Notes: generated by a model not told the origin, from the sequence alone. A stretch of DNA of 64,000 bases from Paracoccus acridae (GCF_014642735.1 NZ_BMIV01000002.1:248001-312000), one strand, 5' to 3'. Positions 27,599 to 40,534 are shown, counted from the first letter of the stretch. Made by a program: numbers and translations.

Positions 27599-28630
27599 AT
27601 GGCTGAATTCTGGGCATCCTCTCTGGGCATGACGATCCTGATGCTGGCGCAGGGTCTGGCGGTGATCGCCTTTGTCATGCTGTCGCTGATCTTCATGGTC
27701 TATGGTGACCGCAAGATCTGGGCCGCCGTGCAGATGCGGCGCGGACCGAACGTGGTCGGCCCCTGGGGGCTGCTGCAAACCTTCGCCGACGCGCTGAAAT
27801 ACGTGCTGAAGGAAATCGTCATTCCTGCGGGCGCGGACAAGTTCGTCTTCTTCCTGGCGCCCTTCCTGTCGATGACCCTGGCCCTGCTGGCCTTCGTGGC
27901 GATCCCCTTCGCGCCCGGCTGGGTGATGGCCGACATCAACGTGGGCATCCTGTTCATCTTCGCCGTCTCCTCGCTCGAGGTTTACGGCGTGATCATGGGC
28001 GGCTGGGCCTCGAACTCGAAATATCCGTTCCTGTCCTCGCTGCGGGCAGCGGCGCAGATGATCTCGTATGAGGTCAGCCTGGGCCTGATCATCATCGGGG
28101 TCATCATCTCGACCGGGTCGATGAACATCACCGCCATCGTCGAGGCGCAGGCCGGTGCAGGGCTGCTGTCGTGGTACTGGCTGCCGCATCTGCCGATGCT
28201 GGTGCTGTTCTTCGTGTCGGCCCTGGCCGAAACGAACCGCCCGCCCTTCGACCTGGCCGAGGCGGAATCCGAACTGGTCGCGGGCTTCATGGTCGAATAC
28301 TCGTCCACGCCCTATCTGCTGTTCATGGCGGGCGAATACATCGCGATCTGGCTGATGTGCGCGCTGATCAGCCTGCTGTTCTTCGGGGGCTGGCTGTCGC
28401 CCATTCCAGGCATCTCGGACGGCGCGCTGTGGATGTTCCTGAAGATGGTCTTCTGGTTCTGGATGTTCGCCATGGTGAAGGCCATCGTGCCGCGGTACCG
28501 CTATGACCAGTTGATGCGGATCGGCTGGAAGGTGTTCCTGCCCCTGTCGCTGGGCTGGGTCGTCCTGGTCGCCTTCCTTGCGCGCTTCGAGGTCTTCGGA
28601 TCGTTCTGGGCACGCTGGGCAGGGGCATAA
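27599..28630 (+). CDS. nuoH: NADH-quinone oxidoreductase subunit H
   Basis: A 343-residue membrane subunit with eight or so helices that joins the peripheral and membrane arms and forms the quinone entry channel. Conserved loops are [26 protein letters not shown] near the N-terminus and [20 protein letters not shown], whose acidic residues belong to the E-channel. The C-terminal [20 protein letters not shown] is also typical. Length agrees with recalled Nqo8. It is followed three bases later by a small reading frame. Confidence 0.96.
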   Translation: MAEFWASSLGMTILMLAQGLAVIAFVMLSLIFMVYGDRKIWAAVQMRRGPNVVGPWGLLQTFADALKYVLKEIVIPAGADKFVFFLAPFLSMTLALLAFVAIPFAPGWVMADINVGILFIFAVSSLEVYGVIMGGWASNSKYPFLSSLRAAAQMISYEVSLGLIIIGVIISTGSMNITAIVEAQAGAGLLSWYWLPHLPMLVLFFVSALAETNRPPFDLAEAESELVAGFMVEYSSTPYLLFMAGEYIAIWLMCALISLLFFGGWLSPIPGISDGALWMFLKMVFWFWMFAMVKAIVPRYRYDQLMRIGWKVFLPLSLGWVVLVAFLARFEVFGSFWARWAGA

Positions 28631-28633
28631 GAC

Positions 28634-29716
<1,083 letters not shown>

Positions 29717-29720
<4 letters not shown>

Positions 29721-30319
29721 TCACCTTCGCCTTTTATCTGTTCGCAATCTCGGTCTGCACGGCGGGCTTCATGGTGGTCCTGTCTAGGAACCCGGTGCAT
29801 TCGGTGCTGTGGCTGATCCTAGCCTTCATCGCCTCGGCCGGTCTGTTCGTTCTGCAGGGCGCCGAATTCGTGGCGATGCTTCTGGTGATCGTCTATGTCG
29901 GCGCGGTCGCGGTGCTGTTCCTGTTCGTCGTGATGATGCTTGATGTCGATTTCGCGCAGCTTCGCGGGGAACTGGCGGGCTATCTGCCGCTGGCCGGGCT
30001 GATCGGTCTTGTCCTGCTGGCACTGCTGGTCATTGCCTTCGGAGGTTGGGAAATTGCCAGCCAGGCCACGGACCTGCGTGCCGCGCCCGTCCTGGACCAG
30101 GCGATGAACACCAATGCTATCGGCAGCATTCTTTATGACCGCTATCTGCTGCCGTTCCAGATTTCGGGGCTGATCCTGCTGGTCGCGATGATCGGCGCGA
30201 TCACCCTGACCATGCGTCATCGGCGCGACATCAAGCGCCAGGACGTGCTGGAACAGATGTATCGCGATCCGGCCAAGGCCATGGAACTGCGCGACGTGAA
30301 GCCGGGGCAGGGGCTATAA
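29717..30319 (+). CDS. nuoJ: NADH-quinone oxidoreductase subunit J
   Basis: A 200-residue membrane subunit with five hydrophobic helices. The conserved helix 3 [21 protein letters not shown], with its pi-bulge region, is present, and [14 protein letters not shown] forms helix 2. The polar C-terminus after [12 protein letters not shown] matches Paracoccus-type proteins. Length equals the recalled Nqo10. It overlaps the preceding gene by four bases and is separated from nuoK by 59 bases. Confidence 0.95.
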
Positions 30320-30348
30320 GCCCCCCTTGCCTGGCCGACAGACATTGA

Positions 30349-30684
<336 letters not shown>

Positions 30685-30690
30685 GCGGTC

Positions 30691-32934
30691 ATGGTGCAAT
30701 TCATCCTGTTCGCGCCCCTGGTTGCCGCCCTGATCGGCGGTTTCGGCTGGCGCATCATCGGCGAAAAGGCCGCGCAGTTGCTGACCACGGGCGTGCTGTT
30801 CGTCTGCGCCCTGTTTTCCTGGATCGTCTTTCTGGGCTTCAACGGCGAGACCCAGCACATTCCGGTCATGGACTGGATCGTCTCGGGCGATTTCAGCGCC
30901 GAATGGGCGATCCGCCTGGACCGCCTGACGGCCATCATGCTGATCGTGGTGACGACGGTCTCGGCGCTCGTTCACCTGTATTCGATGGGCTACATGGCCC
31001 ATGACGACAACTGGACGCATCACGAACACTACAAGGCGCGCTTCTTCGCCTATCTGTCCTTCTTCACCTTCGCCATGCTGATGCTGGTGACGGCGGACAA
31101 CCTGCTGCAGATGTTCTTCGGCTGGGAAGGCGTGGGCGTCGCATCCTACCTGCTGATCGGCTTCTATTACCGCAAGCCGTCAGCCAACGCCGCCGCCATC
31201 AAGGCCTTCATCGTCAACCGCGTGGGCGACTTCGGCTTCCTGCTGGGCATCTTCGGCCTGTGGTGGATGACGGGTTCCATCCAGTTCGACGCGATCTTCG
31301 CCCAGGTGGCGGAACTGGCGAATGTGCAGATGCGCTTCCTGTGGACTGAATGGAACGCGGCGAACCTGCTGGCCTTCCTGCTGTTCGTGGGCGCGATGGG
31401 CAAGTCGGCGCAGCTGTTCCTGCACACCTGGCTGCCCGATGCCATGGAAGGCCCGACCCCGGTGTCCGCGCTGATCCACGCCGCGACCATGGTGACGGCC
31501 GGCGTGTTCCTGGTCTGCCGCATGTCGCCGCTGTTCGAGTTCGCGCCCGAAACCAAGATGTTCATCACGATCATCGGCGCCTCGACCGCGTTCTTCGCGG
31601 CGACGGTGGGTCTGGTGCAGAACGACATCAAGCGCGTGATCGCCTATTCGACCTGTTCGCAGCTGGGCTATATGTTCGTGGCGGCGGGCGTGGGCGTCTA
31701 TTCGGTGGCGATGTTCCACCTGTTCACGCATGCCTTCTTCAAGGCGATGCTGTTCCTGGGCGCGGGTTCCGTGATCCACGCGATGCACCATGAACAGGAC
31801 ATGCGGAACTATGGCGGGCTGCGCAAGAAGGTGCCCTATACCTTCGCGGCCATGCTGATCGGCACGCTGGCCATCACCGGCGTGGGCATCCCGTTGACCC
31901 ATATCGGCTTTGCGGGTTTCCTGTCCAAGGACGCCGTGATCGAAAGCGCCTATGCATCCGGCGTGGGCTATGCCTTCTGGCTGCTGGTGATCGCGGCGCT
32001 GATGACCAGCTTCTATTCCTGGCGGCTGATGTTCCTGACCTTCTGGGGTGCGCCGCGCCCGCAAAAGGTCTGGGATGCCGAGATCAAGGCCGAGGAAGAA
32101 GTCCAGCCCGTTCCCGCCGCCCATGGACATGGCCTGCACGGCCACGATGACCACGGTCATCACGACCCGATGCACGCGCATCACCATGCCCATGAAAGCC
32201 CCCCGGTGATGACTGCGCCTCTGGCTGTCCTGGCTTTGGGTTCGATCTTCGCGGGCATGATCTGGTACGGCAGCTTCTTCGGCGACGACGTGCAGCGCTT
32301 CTTTGGCCTACCCGAAGCGGCGCATGAGCAGGCCGAGGGCGGCCATGGCGAGGCGCTTGACGGCGCCGTGGCCGAGGCGCCGCATGGGGAACCCGCCGGT
32401 GCCGCGACCCATGCCGCCGCCGGTGCCGCCAGCGACCCGGCCGAGGAGACTGCAGCGGACGGCCACGAGGCCCTTGCAGGATACGAGCAGGGCGCGATCT
32501 TCATGCGGTCCGACAACCACGTCATGCATGACGCGCACTATGTCCCGACTTGGGTGAAGCTGTCGCCCTTTGTGGCGATGCTGATCGGGCTGGGCCTGTC
32601 CTGGCTGATGTATATCCGCTATCCGAATGCGCCGGCGAAACTGGCCGCGCAGCAGCCCGCCTTGTACCAGTTTCTGCTGAACAAGTGGTATTTCGACGAG
32701 ATCTATCACTTCGTCTTCGTCCGGCCCGCCTTGTGGATCGGCCGCAAGCTGTGGACGGGCGGCGACGGAGCGGTTATCGACGGCGCCATCAACGGGGTGG
32801 CCATGGGAATCATCCCGCGCCTGACGCGCTTCGCCGGTCGCGTGCAGTCGGGCTATGTGTTCCATTATGCCTTTGCGATGGTCGTAGGCATCGTGGGCTT
32901 GCTGATCTGGGTGATGATGCGGGGCGCGCACTGA
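30691..32934 (+). CDS. nuoL: NADH-quinone oxidoreductase subunit L with His-rich insertion
   Basis: A 747-residue antiporter-like subunit at the distal end of the membrane arm, with the long lateral helix HL at its C-terminus. Core motifs include the helix with [18 protein letters not shown], the lysine helix [30 protein letters not shown] and [14 protein letters not shown]. An insertion at residues 478-501 holds 12 histidines in 24 positions, and residues about 545-605 are Ala/Gly/Glu-rich; both lie in the loop before the last helices. The protein is therefore longer than most NuoL (about 610-700). The coding frame and composition are otherwise uniform. Confidence 0.96.
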   Translation: MVQFILFAPLVAALIGGFGWRIIGEKAAQLLTTGVLFVCALFSWIVFLGFNGETQHIPVMDWIVSGDFSAEWAIRLDRLTAIMLIVVTTVSALVHLYSMGYMAHDDNWTHHEHYKARFFAYLSFFTFAMLMLVTADNLLQMFFGWEGVGVASYLLIGFYYRKPSANAAAIKAFIVNRVGDFGFLLGIFGLWWMTGSIQFDAIFAQVAELANVQMRFLWTEWNAANLLAFLLFVGAMGKSAQLFLHTWLPDAMEGPTPVSALIHAATMVTAGVFLVCRMSPLFEFAPETKMFITIIGASTAFFAATVGLVQNDIKRVIAYSTCSQLGYMFVAAGVGVYSVAMFHLFTHAFFKAMLFLGAGSVIHAMHHEQDMRNYGGLRKKVPYTFAAMLIGTLAITGVGIPLTHIGFAGFLSKDAVIESAYASGVGYAFWLLVIAALMTSFYSWRLMFLTFWGAPRPQKVWDAEIKAEEEVQPVPAAHGHGLHGHDDHGHHDPMHAHHHAHESPPVMTAPLAVLALGSIFAGMIWYGSFFGDDVQRFFGLPEAAHEQAEGGHGEALDGAVAEAPHGEPAGAATHAAAGAASDPAEETAADGHEALAGYEQGAIFMRSDNHVMHDAHYVPTWVKLSPFVAMLIGLGLSWLMYIRYPNAPAKLAAQQPALYQFLLNKWYFDEIYHFVFVRPALWIGRKLWTGGDGAVIDGAINGVAMGIIPRLTRFAGRVQSGYVFHYAFAMVVGIVGLLIWVMMRGAH

Positions 32935-32935
32935 C

Positions 32936-34504
32936 ATGACGAACCTTCTTTCGATCATCACCTTCCTGCCGATCGTGGCAGCGGGGATCCTGGCCCTGTT
33001 CCTGCGGGGCGAGGACGAGGCCGCGCAGCGCAATGCCAAGTGGCTGGCGCTGATCGCCACCACGGCCACCTTCCTGATCTCGCTGTTCGTGCTGGCGGGC
33101 TTCGACCCGACCAATACCGGCTTCCAGTTCGTCGAGGATCATCCCTGGATCATGGGCCTGCGCTACAAGATGGGCGTGGACGGCATCTCGGTCCTGTTCG
33201 TGATGCTGACGACCTTCCTGATGCCGCTGACGATCCTGTCCACCTGGGACGTGAAGACCCGCGTCAAGGAATACATGATCGCCTTCCTGGTCCTGGAAGG
33301 CCTGATGATCGGCGTCTTCACGGCGCTTGACCTGATCCTGTTCTATCTGTTCTTCGAGGCCGGCCTGATCCCGATGTTCCTGATCATCGGCATCTGGGGG
33401 GGCGCGAACCGCATCTACGCGACCTTCAAGTTCTTCCTTTACACCTTCCTCGGATCCGTCCTGATGCTGGTGGCGATGATCGCCATGGCGCGCACCGCCG
33501 GAACGACCGACATCGCGCAACTTCTGGCCTTCGACTTCCCGTCCGAGACGATGCGCGTCCTGGGCTTCACGGTGGTCGGCGGAATGCAGACGCTGCTGTT
33601 CCTGGCCTTCTTCGCCAGCTTCGCGGTCAAGATGCCGATGTGGCCGGTTCATACCTGGCTGCCGGACGCGCACGTCCAGGCCCCGACCGCGGGGTCGGTC
33701 GTGCTGGCGGCGGTGCTGCTGAAGATGGGCGGATACGGCTTCCTGCGCTTCAGCCTGCCGATGTTCCCGGTGGCCAGCGACATGCTGCAGCCGCTGGTCT
33801 TCTGGATGTCGGCCATCGCCATCGTCTACACCTCGCTGGTGGCTCTGGTGCAATCCGACATGAAGAAGCTGATCGCCTATTCGTCGGTTGCCCACATGGG
33901 CTTCGTCACGATGGGGGTGTTCGCCGCGAACCAGCAGGGCCTGGACGGGGCGATCTTCCAGATGGTGTCGCACGGCTTCATCTCGGGCGCGCTGTTCCTG
34001 CTGGTGGGCGTGATCTACGACCGGATGCACACGCGGGAAATCGACGCCTATGGCGGCCTGGTCAACCGGATGCCGGTCTATGCCCTGGTCTTCCTGTTCT
34101 TCACGATGGCGAATGTGGGCCTTCCCGGCACCTCGGGCTTCGTGGGCGAGTTCCTGACCCTGATGGGAACCTTCAAGGCCAATACCTGGGTGGCCTTTGT
34201 CGCGGCGACCGGCGTGATCCTGTCGGCGGGCTATGCGCTGTGGCTTTACCGCCGCGTGACGCTGGGCGCCCTGGTGCGCGAAAGCCTGAAGACCATCACC
34301 GACATGACCCCGCGCGAAAGGTGGATCTTTGCGCCGCTGATCATCATGACGCTGTATCTGGGCGTTTATCCGCGCGCCGTCACCGACATCACCGGCCCCG
34401 CCGTCGAGGCGCTGCTGGTCAACTATCACGAAGCCCTGCCGCATGACGGACGCGACGGGCTGGCCGTGACCGCCCAGGCGGACGCGGCCGATGCCAGCCA
34501 TTGA
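32936..34504 (+). CDS. nuoM: NADH-quinone oxidoreductase subunit M
   Basis: A 522-residue antiporter-like membrane subunit. The proton-path residues lie in [21 protein letters not shown] (glutamate) and [31 protein letters not shown] (lysine), with [13 protein letters not shown] after them. The gene begins two bases after the nuoL stop. Confidence 0.96.
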   Translation: MTNLLSIITFLPIVAAGILALFLRGEDEAAQRNAKWLALIATTATFLISLFVLAGFDPTNTGFQFVEDHPWIMGLRYKMGVDGISVLFVMLTTFLMPLTILSTWDVKTRVKEYMIAFLVLEGLMIGVFTALDLILFYLFFEAGLIPMFLIIGIWGGANRIYATFKFFLYTFLGSVLMLVAMIAMARTAGTTDIAQLLAFDFPSETMRVLGFTVVGGMQTLLFLAFFASFAVKMPMWPVHTWLPDAHVQAPTAGSVVLAAVLLKMGGYGFLRFSLPMFPVASDMLQPLVFWMSAIAIVYTSLVALVQSDMKKLIAYSSVAHMGFVTMGVFAANQQGLDGAIFQMVSHGFISGALFLLVGVIYDRMHTREIDAYGGLVNRMPVYALVFLFFTMANVGLPGTSGFVGEFLTLMGTFKANTWVAFVAATGVILSAGYALWLYRRVTLGALVRESLKTITDMTPRERWIFAPLIIMTLYLGVYPRAVTDITGPAVEALLVNYHEALPHDGRDGLAVTAQADAADASH

Positions 34505-34514
34505 GGAAAGCACG

Positions 34515-36020
34515 ATGACCGCGCTCGATTTCTCGACCATCCTGCCGGAACTTGTGCTGGCGATCTATGCCATGGCGGCCCTGATGGCCGGCGCCTATTT
34601 CGGCAAGGACGCGATCGCGCGTCCGATCCTGTGGGCCACCGTTGCCGCGCTGCTGGTGGTCGGGCTTTACGTCGGCTTTGCCGATCGCCCGGCGCAGGTG
34701 GCCTTTTTCGGCATGTTCACCGACGATGCCTTCGCCCGGTTTGCCAAGGTGACGATCCTGATCTCGGCCGCCGCCGTCCTGGCGATGAGCGCCGAGTATA
34801 TGGAGCGTCACAACCTGCTGCGCTTCGAGTTTCCGATCCTGATCACCCTGGCCGCCATCGGGATGATGATGATGGTTTCGGCCAGCGATCTTCTGTCGCT
34901 GTACATGGGGCTGGAACTGCAGTCGCTGGCGCTTTACGTCGCCGCCGCCATGCGCCGGGACAGCGTGAAATCGTCCGAGGCCGGGTTGAAGTATTTCGTC
35001 CTTGGCTCGTTGTCCTCGGGGATGCTGCTTTACGGCGCCTCGCTGGTCTATGGCTTCTCGGGCACCACCAGCTTTGCCGGCATCGTGCAGGTCGTGGTCG
35101 GCGGGCAGTTGTCCGTGGGCCTGCTGTTCGGCCTGGTCTTCCTGCTGGTCGGGCTTGCCTTCAAGGTCTCGGCGGTGCCGTTCCACATGTGGACGCCCGA
35201 CGTCTATGAAGGCGCGCCGACGCCGGTGACCGCCTTCTTCGCCACCGCACCCAAGGTCGCGGCCATGGCGCTGATCGCGCGGCTGATGTTCGATGCCTTC
35301 GGCAACGTGCCGGGCGACTGGGGCCAGATCATCGCGGCGCTTGCCGTGCTGTCGATGTTCCTGGGATCCATCGCCGGGATCGGTCAGCGCAACATCAAGC
35401 GCCTGATGGCCTATTCCTCGATTGCGCATATGGGCTTTGCCCTTGTCGGGCTTGCGGCCGGAACGGCCTTCGGCGTGCAGTCGATGCTGCTGTATATGGC
35501 GATCTATGCGGTAATGAACGTGGGCACCTTCGCCTTCATCCTGTCGATGGAACGCGACGGGCGGCCGATTACGGATCTGGAAAGCTTGAACCGCTTCGCT
35601 CAGGTCCATCCGGTCAAGGGCTTTGCGGTCCTGTTCCTGATGTTCAGCCTGGCAGGCGTGCCCCCCTTCCTTGGCTTCTTCGCCAAGTATGGCGTGCTGA
35701 CAGCGGCTGTGCAGGCGGGCATGTCCTGGCTGGCGATCCTGGGCGTGATCGCATCGGTCATCGGGGCGTTCTATTACCTGCGCATCGTCTATTACATGTG
35801 GTTCGGGGCCGAAAGCGAGGGCGTGGAAAGCCGCATGGGCGCGGTGCAGTATCTGGCGCTGATCGTCCCGGCCGCGATGCTGCTGATCGGCGCGGTGTCC
35901 ATGTGGGGCGTCGATACCGCTGCGGCGACGGCGGCGGACTCGCTGGTGGCCATGACCACCGTGCCTGCCGATGCGGCGCTTCTTCCCGACACCTCGACCG
36001 AGACTCCTGCCGTTGAGTAG
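34515..36020 (+). CDS. nuoN: NADH-quinone oxidoreductase subunit N
   Basis: A 501-residue antiporter-like membrane subunit. Helices with [17 protein letters not shown] (key glutamate), [23 protein letters not shown] (key lysine) and [14 protein letters not shown] are clear. I start it at 34515 ([12 protein letters not shown]) because GAGGAAAG lies just upstream and the recalled Nqo14 starts MTSLDFS; an ATG at 34491 would overlap nuoM. The last 35 residues form a hydrophilic acidic tail. It is the last complex I subunit of the operon. Confidence 0.95.
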   Translation: MTALDFSTILPELVLAIYAMAALMAGAYFGKDAIARPILWATVAALLVVGLYVGFADRPAQVAFFGMFTDDAFARFAKVTILISAAAVLAMSAEYMERHNLLRFEFPILITLAAIGMMMMVSASDLLSLYMGLELQSLALYVAAAMRRDSVKSSEAGLKYFVLGSLSSGMLLYGASLVYGFSGTTSFAGIVQVVVGGQLSVGLLFGLVFLLVGLAFKVSAVPFHMWTPDVYEGAPTPVTAFFATAPKVAAMALIARLMFDAFGNVPGDWGQIIAALAVLSMFLGSIAGIGQRNIKRLMAYSSIAHMGFALVGLAAGTAFGVQSMLLYMAIYAVMNVGTFAFILSMERDGRPITDLESLNRFAQVHPVKGFAVLFLMFSLAGVPPFLGFFAKYGVLTAAVQAGMSWLAILGVIASVIGAFYYLRIVYYMWFGAESEGVESRMGAVQYLALIVPAAMLLIGAVSMWGVDTAAATAADSLVAMTTVPADAALLPDTSTETPAVE

Positions 36021-36789
36021 CGGCACCTCGCTGTCGGTCTGGCCCCAGGGCGTGGCCCGCCACGTCCTGGAACAGGTTGACAGCACGAATGCCGAAGCGA
36101 TGCGGATGGCGCCCGCGCTGTCGGGTCCGACTTGGATCATGGCGCGCCGCCAGACGGCGGGCCGCGGCCGGCGGGGCCGGGCCTGGACCGATCCGCCCGG
36201 CAATTTCGCGGCGACCCTGGTCCTGCGTCCCGAAGGCGGTCCGGCGGATGCCGCGCGGTTGTCCTTTGTCGCGGCGCTTGCCGTGCATGACGCCCTGCGC
36301 CAGCTTTGCGGGCCGCAGCTGAACGTGGCGCTGAAATGGCCGAACGACGTGCTGCTGAACGGCGGCAAGCTGTCGGGCATCCTGCTGGAAAGCATCGGGT
36401 CCGGCGGCGCGATCCAAGCCCTGGCCATCGGCATCGGCGTCAACCTGGCCGCCGCGCCGGAGACGGGCCTGCTGGAACCCGGCGCGACCCGGCCGGTCGG
36501 CCTGCTGGGTGAAACTGGCCTGGCCGTCAGCCCCGACGATTTCCTGGCGGCGCTTGCCCGCGCCTTCGACGACTGGCACCGGCAGATGCGGACCTATGGC
36601 TTCGGCCCCATCCGCGAGGCATGGCAGGCCCGCGCCACCCGCCTGGGCGAGACGATCATCGCCCGCACCGGCACGACCGAGACGACCGGGCGCTTTGACG
36701 GGATCGACGAAACAGGCGCGCTGATCCTCTCCGGCCCGAGGGGCAGGCAGGCGATCCCAGCGGCCGACATCTATTTTGCGGGGGTATGA
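36013..36789 (+). CDS. birA: Biotin--[acetyl-CoA-carboxylase] ligase
   Basis: A biotin protein ligase of about 258 residues without an N-terminal DNA-binding domain, so it should not act as a repressor. It adenylates biotin and attaches it to carboxyl-carrier proteins. The motif GRGRRGRAW is the biotinyl-AMP loop, KWPNDVLL the core lysine site, and KLSGILLES follows. The exact start is uncertain: a TTG at 36013 overlaps the nuoN stop, while an ATG at 35971 would overlap nuoN by 50 bases. In the P. denitrificans nqo cluster the frame after nqo14 is also a biotin ligase. Confidence 0.88.
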   Translation: MSSGTSLSVWPQGVARHVLEQVDSTNAEAMRMAPALSGPTWIMARRQTAGRGRRGRAWTDPPGNFAATLVLRPEGGPADAARLSFVAALAVHDALRQLCGPQLNVALKWPNDVLLNGGKLSGILLESIGSGGAIQALAIGIGVNLAAAPETGLLEPGATRPVGLLGETGLAVSPDDFLAALARAFDDWHRQMRTYGFGPIREAWQARATRLGETIIARTGTTETTGRFDGIDETGALILSGPRGRQAIPAADIYFAGV

Positions 36790-36792
36790 CCC

Positions 36793-37572
36793 GTGCTTCT
36801 GTGCATCGACACCGGAAACACCAACACGGTCTTCTCGATCTGGGACGGCGGGCGTTTCCTGGCGCATTGGCGCATCTCGACCGATCATCGGCGGACGGCG
36901 GATGAATACTTCGTCTGGCTGTCCACGCTGATCGAAGGGCAGAAGTTCGGCCTGGACATCGACGCCTGCATCATCAGCTCCACGGCGCCCCGCGTGGTCT
37001 TCAACCTGCGCGTGCTGTGCAACCGCTATTTCGACACCCGGCCGCTGGTGGTGGGCAAGCCCGACTGCCTGCTGCCGGTCGATCCGCGCGTGGACGAAGG
37101 CACCGTGGTTGGTCCCGACCGGCTGGTCAACACGGTCGCGGCCTTTGCGCGTCACGGGCCGGATTTGATCGTCGTGGATTTCGGCACGGCGACCACCTTC
37201 GACGTGGTGGATGTGGACGGCGCCTATATCGGCGGGGTGATCGCGCCCGGCGTGAACCTGTCGCTGGAAGCCCTGCACATGGGCGCGGCCAGCCTGCCGC
37301 ATGTCGATGTGACCATGCCCGCCCGCGTGATCGGCACCAACACCGTCGCCTGCATCCAGTCGGGGATCTTCTGGGGCTATATCGGTCTGGTGGACGGGGT
37401 CGTGCGCCAGATCCGGGCGGAACGGGACCGCCCGATGAAGGTCATTGCAACCGGAGGGCTTGCGCCGTTGTTCGATCAGGGGTTTGACCTGTTCGACGCA
37501 ATCGAAGACGATCTGACGATGCACGGGCTGCGGCTCATTCACGATTACAACAAGGAGATGGGCAATGGCTGA
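36793..37572 (+). CDS. coaX: Type III pantothenate kinase
   Basis: A 259-residue kinase for the first step of coenzyme A synthesis. The nucleotide-binding DTGNTNTVF opens the protein, VGPDRLVNTVAA and VDFGTATTFDVVD follow, and GGVIAPGVNLSLEALH is the pantothenate region. It starts at a GTG three bases after birA. CoaX enzymes resist CoA feedback and need a monovalent cation. Its 3' end overlaps the RNase J gene by eight bases. Confidence 0.94.
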   Translation: MLLCIDTGNTNTVFSIWDGGRFLAHWRISTDHRRTADEYFVWLSTLIEGQKFGLDIDACIISSTAPRVVFNLRVLCNRYFDTRPLVVGKPDCLLPVDPRVDEGTVVGPDRLVNTVAAFARHGPDLIVVDFGTATTFDVVDVDGAYIGGVIAPGVNLSLEALHMGAASLPHVDVTMPARVIGTNTVACIQSGIFWGYIGLVDGVVRQIRAERDRPMKVIATGGLAPLFDQGFDLFDAIEDDLTMHGLRLIHDYNKEMGNG

Positions 37573-39241
37573 GCGCCTGATCTATCTGCCGCTGGGCGGC
37601 GCGGGCGAAATCGGCATGAATGCCTATGTCTATGGCTATGGCACGCCTGGGCGCGAAAGGCTGATCCTGGTCGATCTGGGCGTCAGCTTCGGCGACATGG
37701 ACAGTAGCCCGGGCATCGACCTGATCATGCCCGACCTGTCCTGGCTGGAACAGAACCGCGACCGGCTGGAGGCGATCTTCGTCACCCACGGGCACGAGGA
37801 TCACCTGGGCGCCCTGGGGCACCTGTATGGACGCCTGAACGTTCCCATCTATGCCCGGCAGTTCACCGGTGCCCTGGTCCGCCTGAAGTTGGAGGAACAG
37901 GGGCATTCGCCCTCGGTCGTCAACATCGTGGGCGCGCGCCCCGAGGTGACGCAGGTCGGCCCCTTCACCGTGCAGTTCGTCCCTGTCAGCCACTCCATTC
38001 CCGAAAGCGCCGCGCTGATCATTGACACGCCCGCGGGCCGGGTCGTTCATACGGGCGATTTCAAGCTGGACGGAACGCCGGTGGTGGGCGATCCCTTCGA
38101 TCCGATCGCCTGGCACCACATCGCTGCCGAGGGGCGGGGCATCAAGGTCCTGACCTGCGACAGCACCAACATCTTCTCGACCCATCCCGGCCGGTCCGAG
38201 GCGATGCTGGCCAATCCGATCCTTGAATGGGTCGTGGCGCAGAAGAACATGGTTGTCGCCACCACCTTCGCCAGCAACATCGCGCGGCTGAAGACCCTTT
38301 CGGATGCCGCCATTGCCGCGAACCGCAAGGTTTGCCTGCTGGGCCGGGCCATGCGCAAGATGGTCGCGGTGGGTCTTGAAACCGGCGTCCTGACGGATTT
38401 CCCCGACACTATCGGCCCCGAGGAAGCCGCCAGCCTCCCGCGCAACCAGGTCATGCTGCTGGCAACCGGCAGCCAGGGCGAACGTCGTGCCGCAAGCGCG
38501 CAACTGTCCCGCGGGCGTTACCTGGGGCTGATGCTGAAGGAAGGAGACAGCTTCCTGTTCAGTTCCAAGACCATCCCCGGCAACGAACGCTCTGTCGGGC
38601 GGATCATGAATTCGCTCAGCGAATTGGGGGTCGAGGTGTATGACGCCGATGACGGGCTTTATCACGTCTCGGGGCACGCCAACCGGCCGGACATCGCGGC
38701 TTTGCACGAGCTTCTGAAGCCGCAGATCGTGATCCCCATGCATGGCGAGCATCTGCACCTGCGCGAGCATGTCATGATGGCCCGCGCCAAGGGGATCGCG
38801 GCCGAAATCGCGACCAACGGCACCATGCTAGACCTGACCGGCGATGCGCCGCGCGTGGTGGACCAGGTGGAAACCGGGCGGCTGTATCTGGACGGCACCG
38901 TGCTGATCGGCGCCATGGACGGCGTGGTCCGCGACCGCATCCGCATGGCGCTGAACGGCCACGCGCTTGTCAGCGTGATCGTGGACGAGGATGACAACGT
39001 CCTGCCCGACGCCTGGGTTGAACTGATGGGCCTGCCCGGCCGCACCCGGGGCGGCGAGAATCTGGGCGCGCATATCGAGGGCGAGTTGTCCGAGTTCCTG
39101 GAAGGCGCGGACGCCCGCGTGGTGCGCGACGACGCCAAGATGGACGAGGCGATTCGCAAGATCACCCGCCAGGTCGCGATGGAGGAAATCGGCAAGAAGC
39201 CCGAGGTGACGGTCATCATCAGCCGGTTGATGGGGGAATAG
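37565..39241 (+). CDS. rnj: Ribonuclease J
   Basis: A 558-residue metallo-beta-lactamase/beta-CASP nuclease for RNA processing and 5'-3' decay. Zinc ligands are in VTHGHEDHLGAL (about 75-85), a histidine in PVSHSIPES and HTGDFKLD; the beta-CASP motifs include NRKVCLLGRAM and the HVSGHANRPDIAALHELLKPQ segment. Gene order nuoN-birA-coaX-rnj is common in Rhodobacterales. The start has GGAG in the overlap with coaX, so translation is probably coupled. Confidence 0.94.
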   Translation: MAERLIYLPLGGAGEIGMNAYVYGYGTPGRERLILVDLGVSFGDMDSSPGIDLIMPDLSWLEQNRDRLEAIFVTHGHEDHLGALGHLYGRLNVPIYARQFTGALVRLKLEEQGHSPSVVNIVGARPEVTQVGPFTVQFVPVSHSIPESAALIIDTPAGRVVHTGDFKLDGTPVVGDPFDPIAWHHIAAEGRGIKVLTCDSTNIFSTHPGRSEAMLANPILEWVVAQKNMVVATTFASNIARLKTLSDAAIAANRKVCLLGRAMRKMVAVGLETGVLTDFPDTIGPEEAASLPRNQVMLLATGSQGERRAASAQLSRGRYLGLMLKEGDSFLFSSKTIPGNERSVGRIMNSLSELGVEVYDADDGLYHVSGHANRPDIAALHELLKPQIVIPMHGEHLHLREHVMMARAKGIAAEIATNGTMLDLTGDAPRVVDQVETGRLYLDGTVLIGAMDGVVRDRIRMALNGHALVSVIVDEDDNVLPDAWVELMGLPGRTRGGENLGAHIEGELSEFLEGADARVVRDDAKMDEAIRKITRQVAMEEIGKKPEVTVIISRLMGE

Positions 39242-39247
39242 GGCAGG

Positions 39248-39745
39248 GTGCTGATCGCCCATCTTCCCGCCGGCTATCTGATAGGCGAAAGACTGGGCAG
39301 GGGGCATCGTGCCGCAGCGGGGCTGATTGCAACAGGGCTGGTCGCGTCCGTCCTGCCCGACCTTGATCTGGTGTGGTTCTATCTGGTCAATGATCGGCAG
39401 AACCTTCATCATGAATTCGTCTTTCACTGGCCGCTGTTCTGGGCGGCCTTGGCGCTGATCCTGTCGCTGATCTCGAAAGGACTGGGCTGGCGTCAGGCTT
39501 TTCCGTTCATCGGCGTAGCACTTGCCAGCCTGCTGCTTCACATGGTCCTGGACAGCGTAGCAGCCGGAATCGGCTGGCTGATGCCCTTCAGCGATGCCCA
39601 GATCAATCTTGTGGTCGTCCCGGCCCGCTACGATTGGTGGGTCCAGAGCTTTGTCCTGCACTGGACCTTCTTGCTGGAACTGGCGATCTGCGGATGGGCT
39701 GCCTTTGTTTTTGCGCGAAACCGAAGGCAGGTGGCGCGGCCTTGA
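39248..39745 (+). CDS. Membrane protein, YdjM-type metal-dependent hydrolase-like
   Basis: A 165-residue protein with four predicted membrane helices. It resembles small membrane-bound hydrolases of the YdjM/LexA-regulated family: histidines and acidic residues occur at ASVLPDLDLVWFY, NLHHEFVFHWPLFW and LLLHMVLDSVAAGIGW. It starts at a GTG seven bases after rnj and may belong to the same transcript. Substrate and role are unknown. Confidence 0.72.
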   Translation: MLIAHLPAGYLIGERLGRGHRAAAGLIATGLVASVLPDLDLVWFYLVNDRQNLHHEFVFHWPLFWAALALILSLISKGLGWRQAFPFIGVALASLLLHMVLDSVAAGIGWLMPFSDAQINLVVVPARYDWWVQSFVLHWTFLLELAICGWAAFVFARNRRQVARP

Positions 39746-39776
39746 CGCGGCCGGCAGCGCGGTGCAATCCCCCGCC

Positions 39777-40493
39777 ATGTCCGACACACCCAAATCCGCC
39801 TTCGACCCGAACCCGCCGCGCCGCAACTTCTATGGGCGGCGGCATGGCAAGACCCTGCGCCAAAGCCAGAAGGGCTATCTGTCCGAGGATCTGGGCGAAT
39901 TGCGCCCGCGCGGCATCACCGTGGGCGACAACCCGGACCGGCGCCCCATCGACCCGGCCGCCATCTTCGGCGACGACCGCCCCATCTGGCTGGAGGTGGG
40001 CTTCGGCGGGGGCGAACACATGGTCCACATGGCCGCCCGATACCCCGATATCGGCATCATCGGCTGCGAGCCGTTCATCAACGGCGTCGCCATGCTGCTG
40101 GGCAAGATCCGCAACGCGGGCGTCACGAATGTCAGCGTTCATCCAGGGGACGCGCGCGACCTGATGGATGTGCTGCCGGATGCCTCGATCAGCCGGGCCT
40201 TCCTGAACTATCCCGACCCCTGGCCCAAGGCGCGCCATCACCGCCGCCGTTTTGTCACGCCCGAACACCTGATCCCCCTGGCCCGCGTGATGAAGTCCGG
40301 CGCCGAGTTCCGCGTGGCGACCGACATCCCCGACTATATGCGCCAGACGCTGGAGGAGGTGCCGCAGGCGGGCTTTGATCTGGTCGGCGACAGCCCGGTC
40401 GCCTGGGACGACTGGCTCAGCACCCGCTATGAACAGAAGGCCCTGCGCGAGGGCCGCGTGCCGCATTACGCCACCTTCCGCCGCAAGGGCTGA
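39777..40493 (+). CDS. trmB: tRNA (guanine-N7-)-methyltransferase
   Basis: A 238-residue SAM-dependent methyltransferase making m7G46 in tRNA. The SAM site is WLEVGFGGGEHMVHMAARYP, then GCEPFINGVAMLL; the catalytic and tRNA-binding segments are NYPDPWPKARHHRRRFV and DIPDYMR. The Rhodobacterales-type start MSDTPKSAFDPN at 39777 was chosen over a longer frame that overlaps the preceding gene. No good ribosome site is visible. Confidence 0.93.
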   Translation: MSDTPKSAFDPNPPRRNFYGRRHGKTLRQSQKGYLSEDLGELRPRGITVGDNPDRRPIDPAAIFGDDRPIWLEVGFGGGEHMVHMAARYPDIGIIGCEPFINGVAMLLGKIRNAGVTNVSVHPGDARDLMDVLPDASISRAFLNYPDPWPKARHHRRRFVTPEHLIPLARVMKSGAEFRVATDIPDYMRQTLEEVPQAGFDLVGDSPVAWDDWLSTRYEQKALREGRVPHYATFRRKG

Positions 40494-40496
40494 AGG

Positions 40497-40534
40497 CGGG
40501 GGTGACGGGGCCAAAAAAGGCTCTTGTCACCACC
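40497..40534. other. Imperfect hairpin after trmB
   Basis: GGGGTGAC and GTCACCACCCC can pair across an inner GGCC/GGCT stem. There is no T-run, so it is a weak terminator candidate at best; its right arm overlaps the -35 of the tRNA-Ser promoter. Confidence 0.3.
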
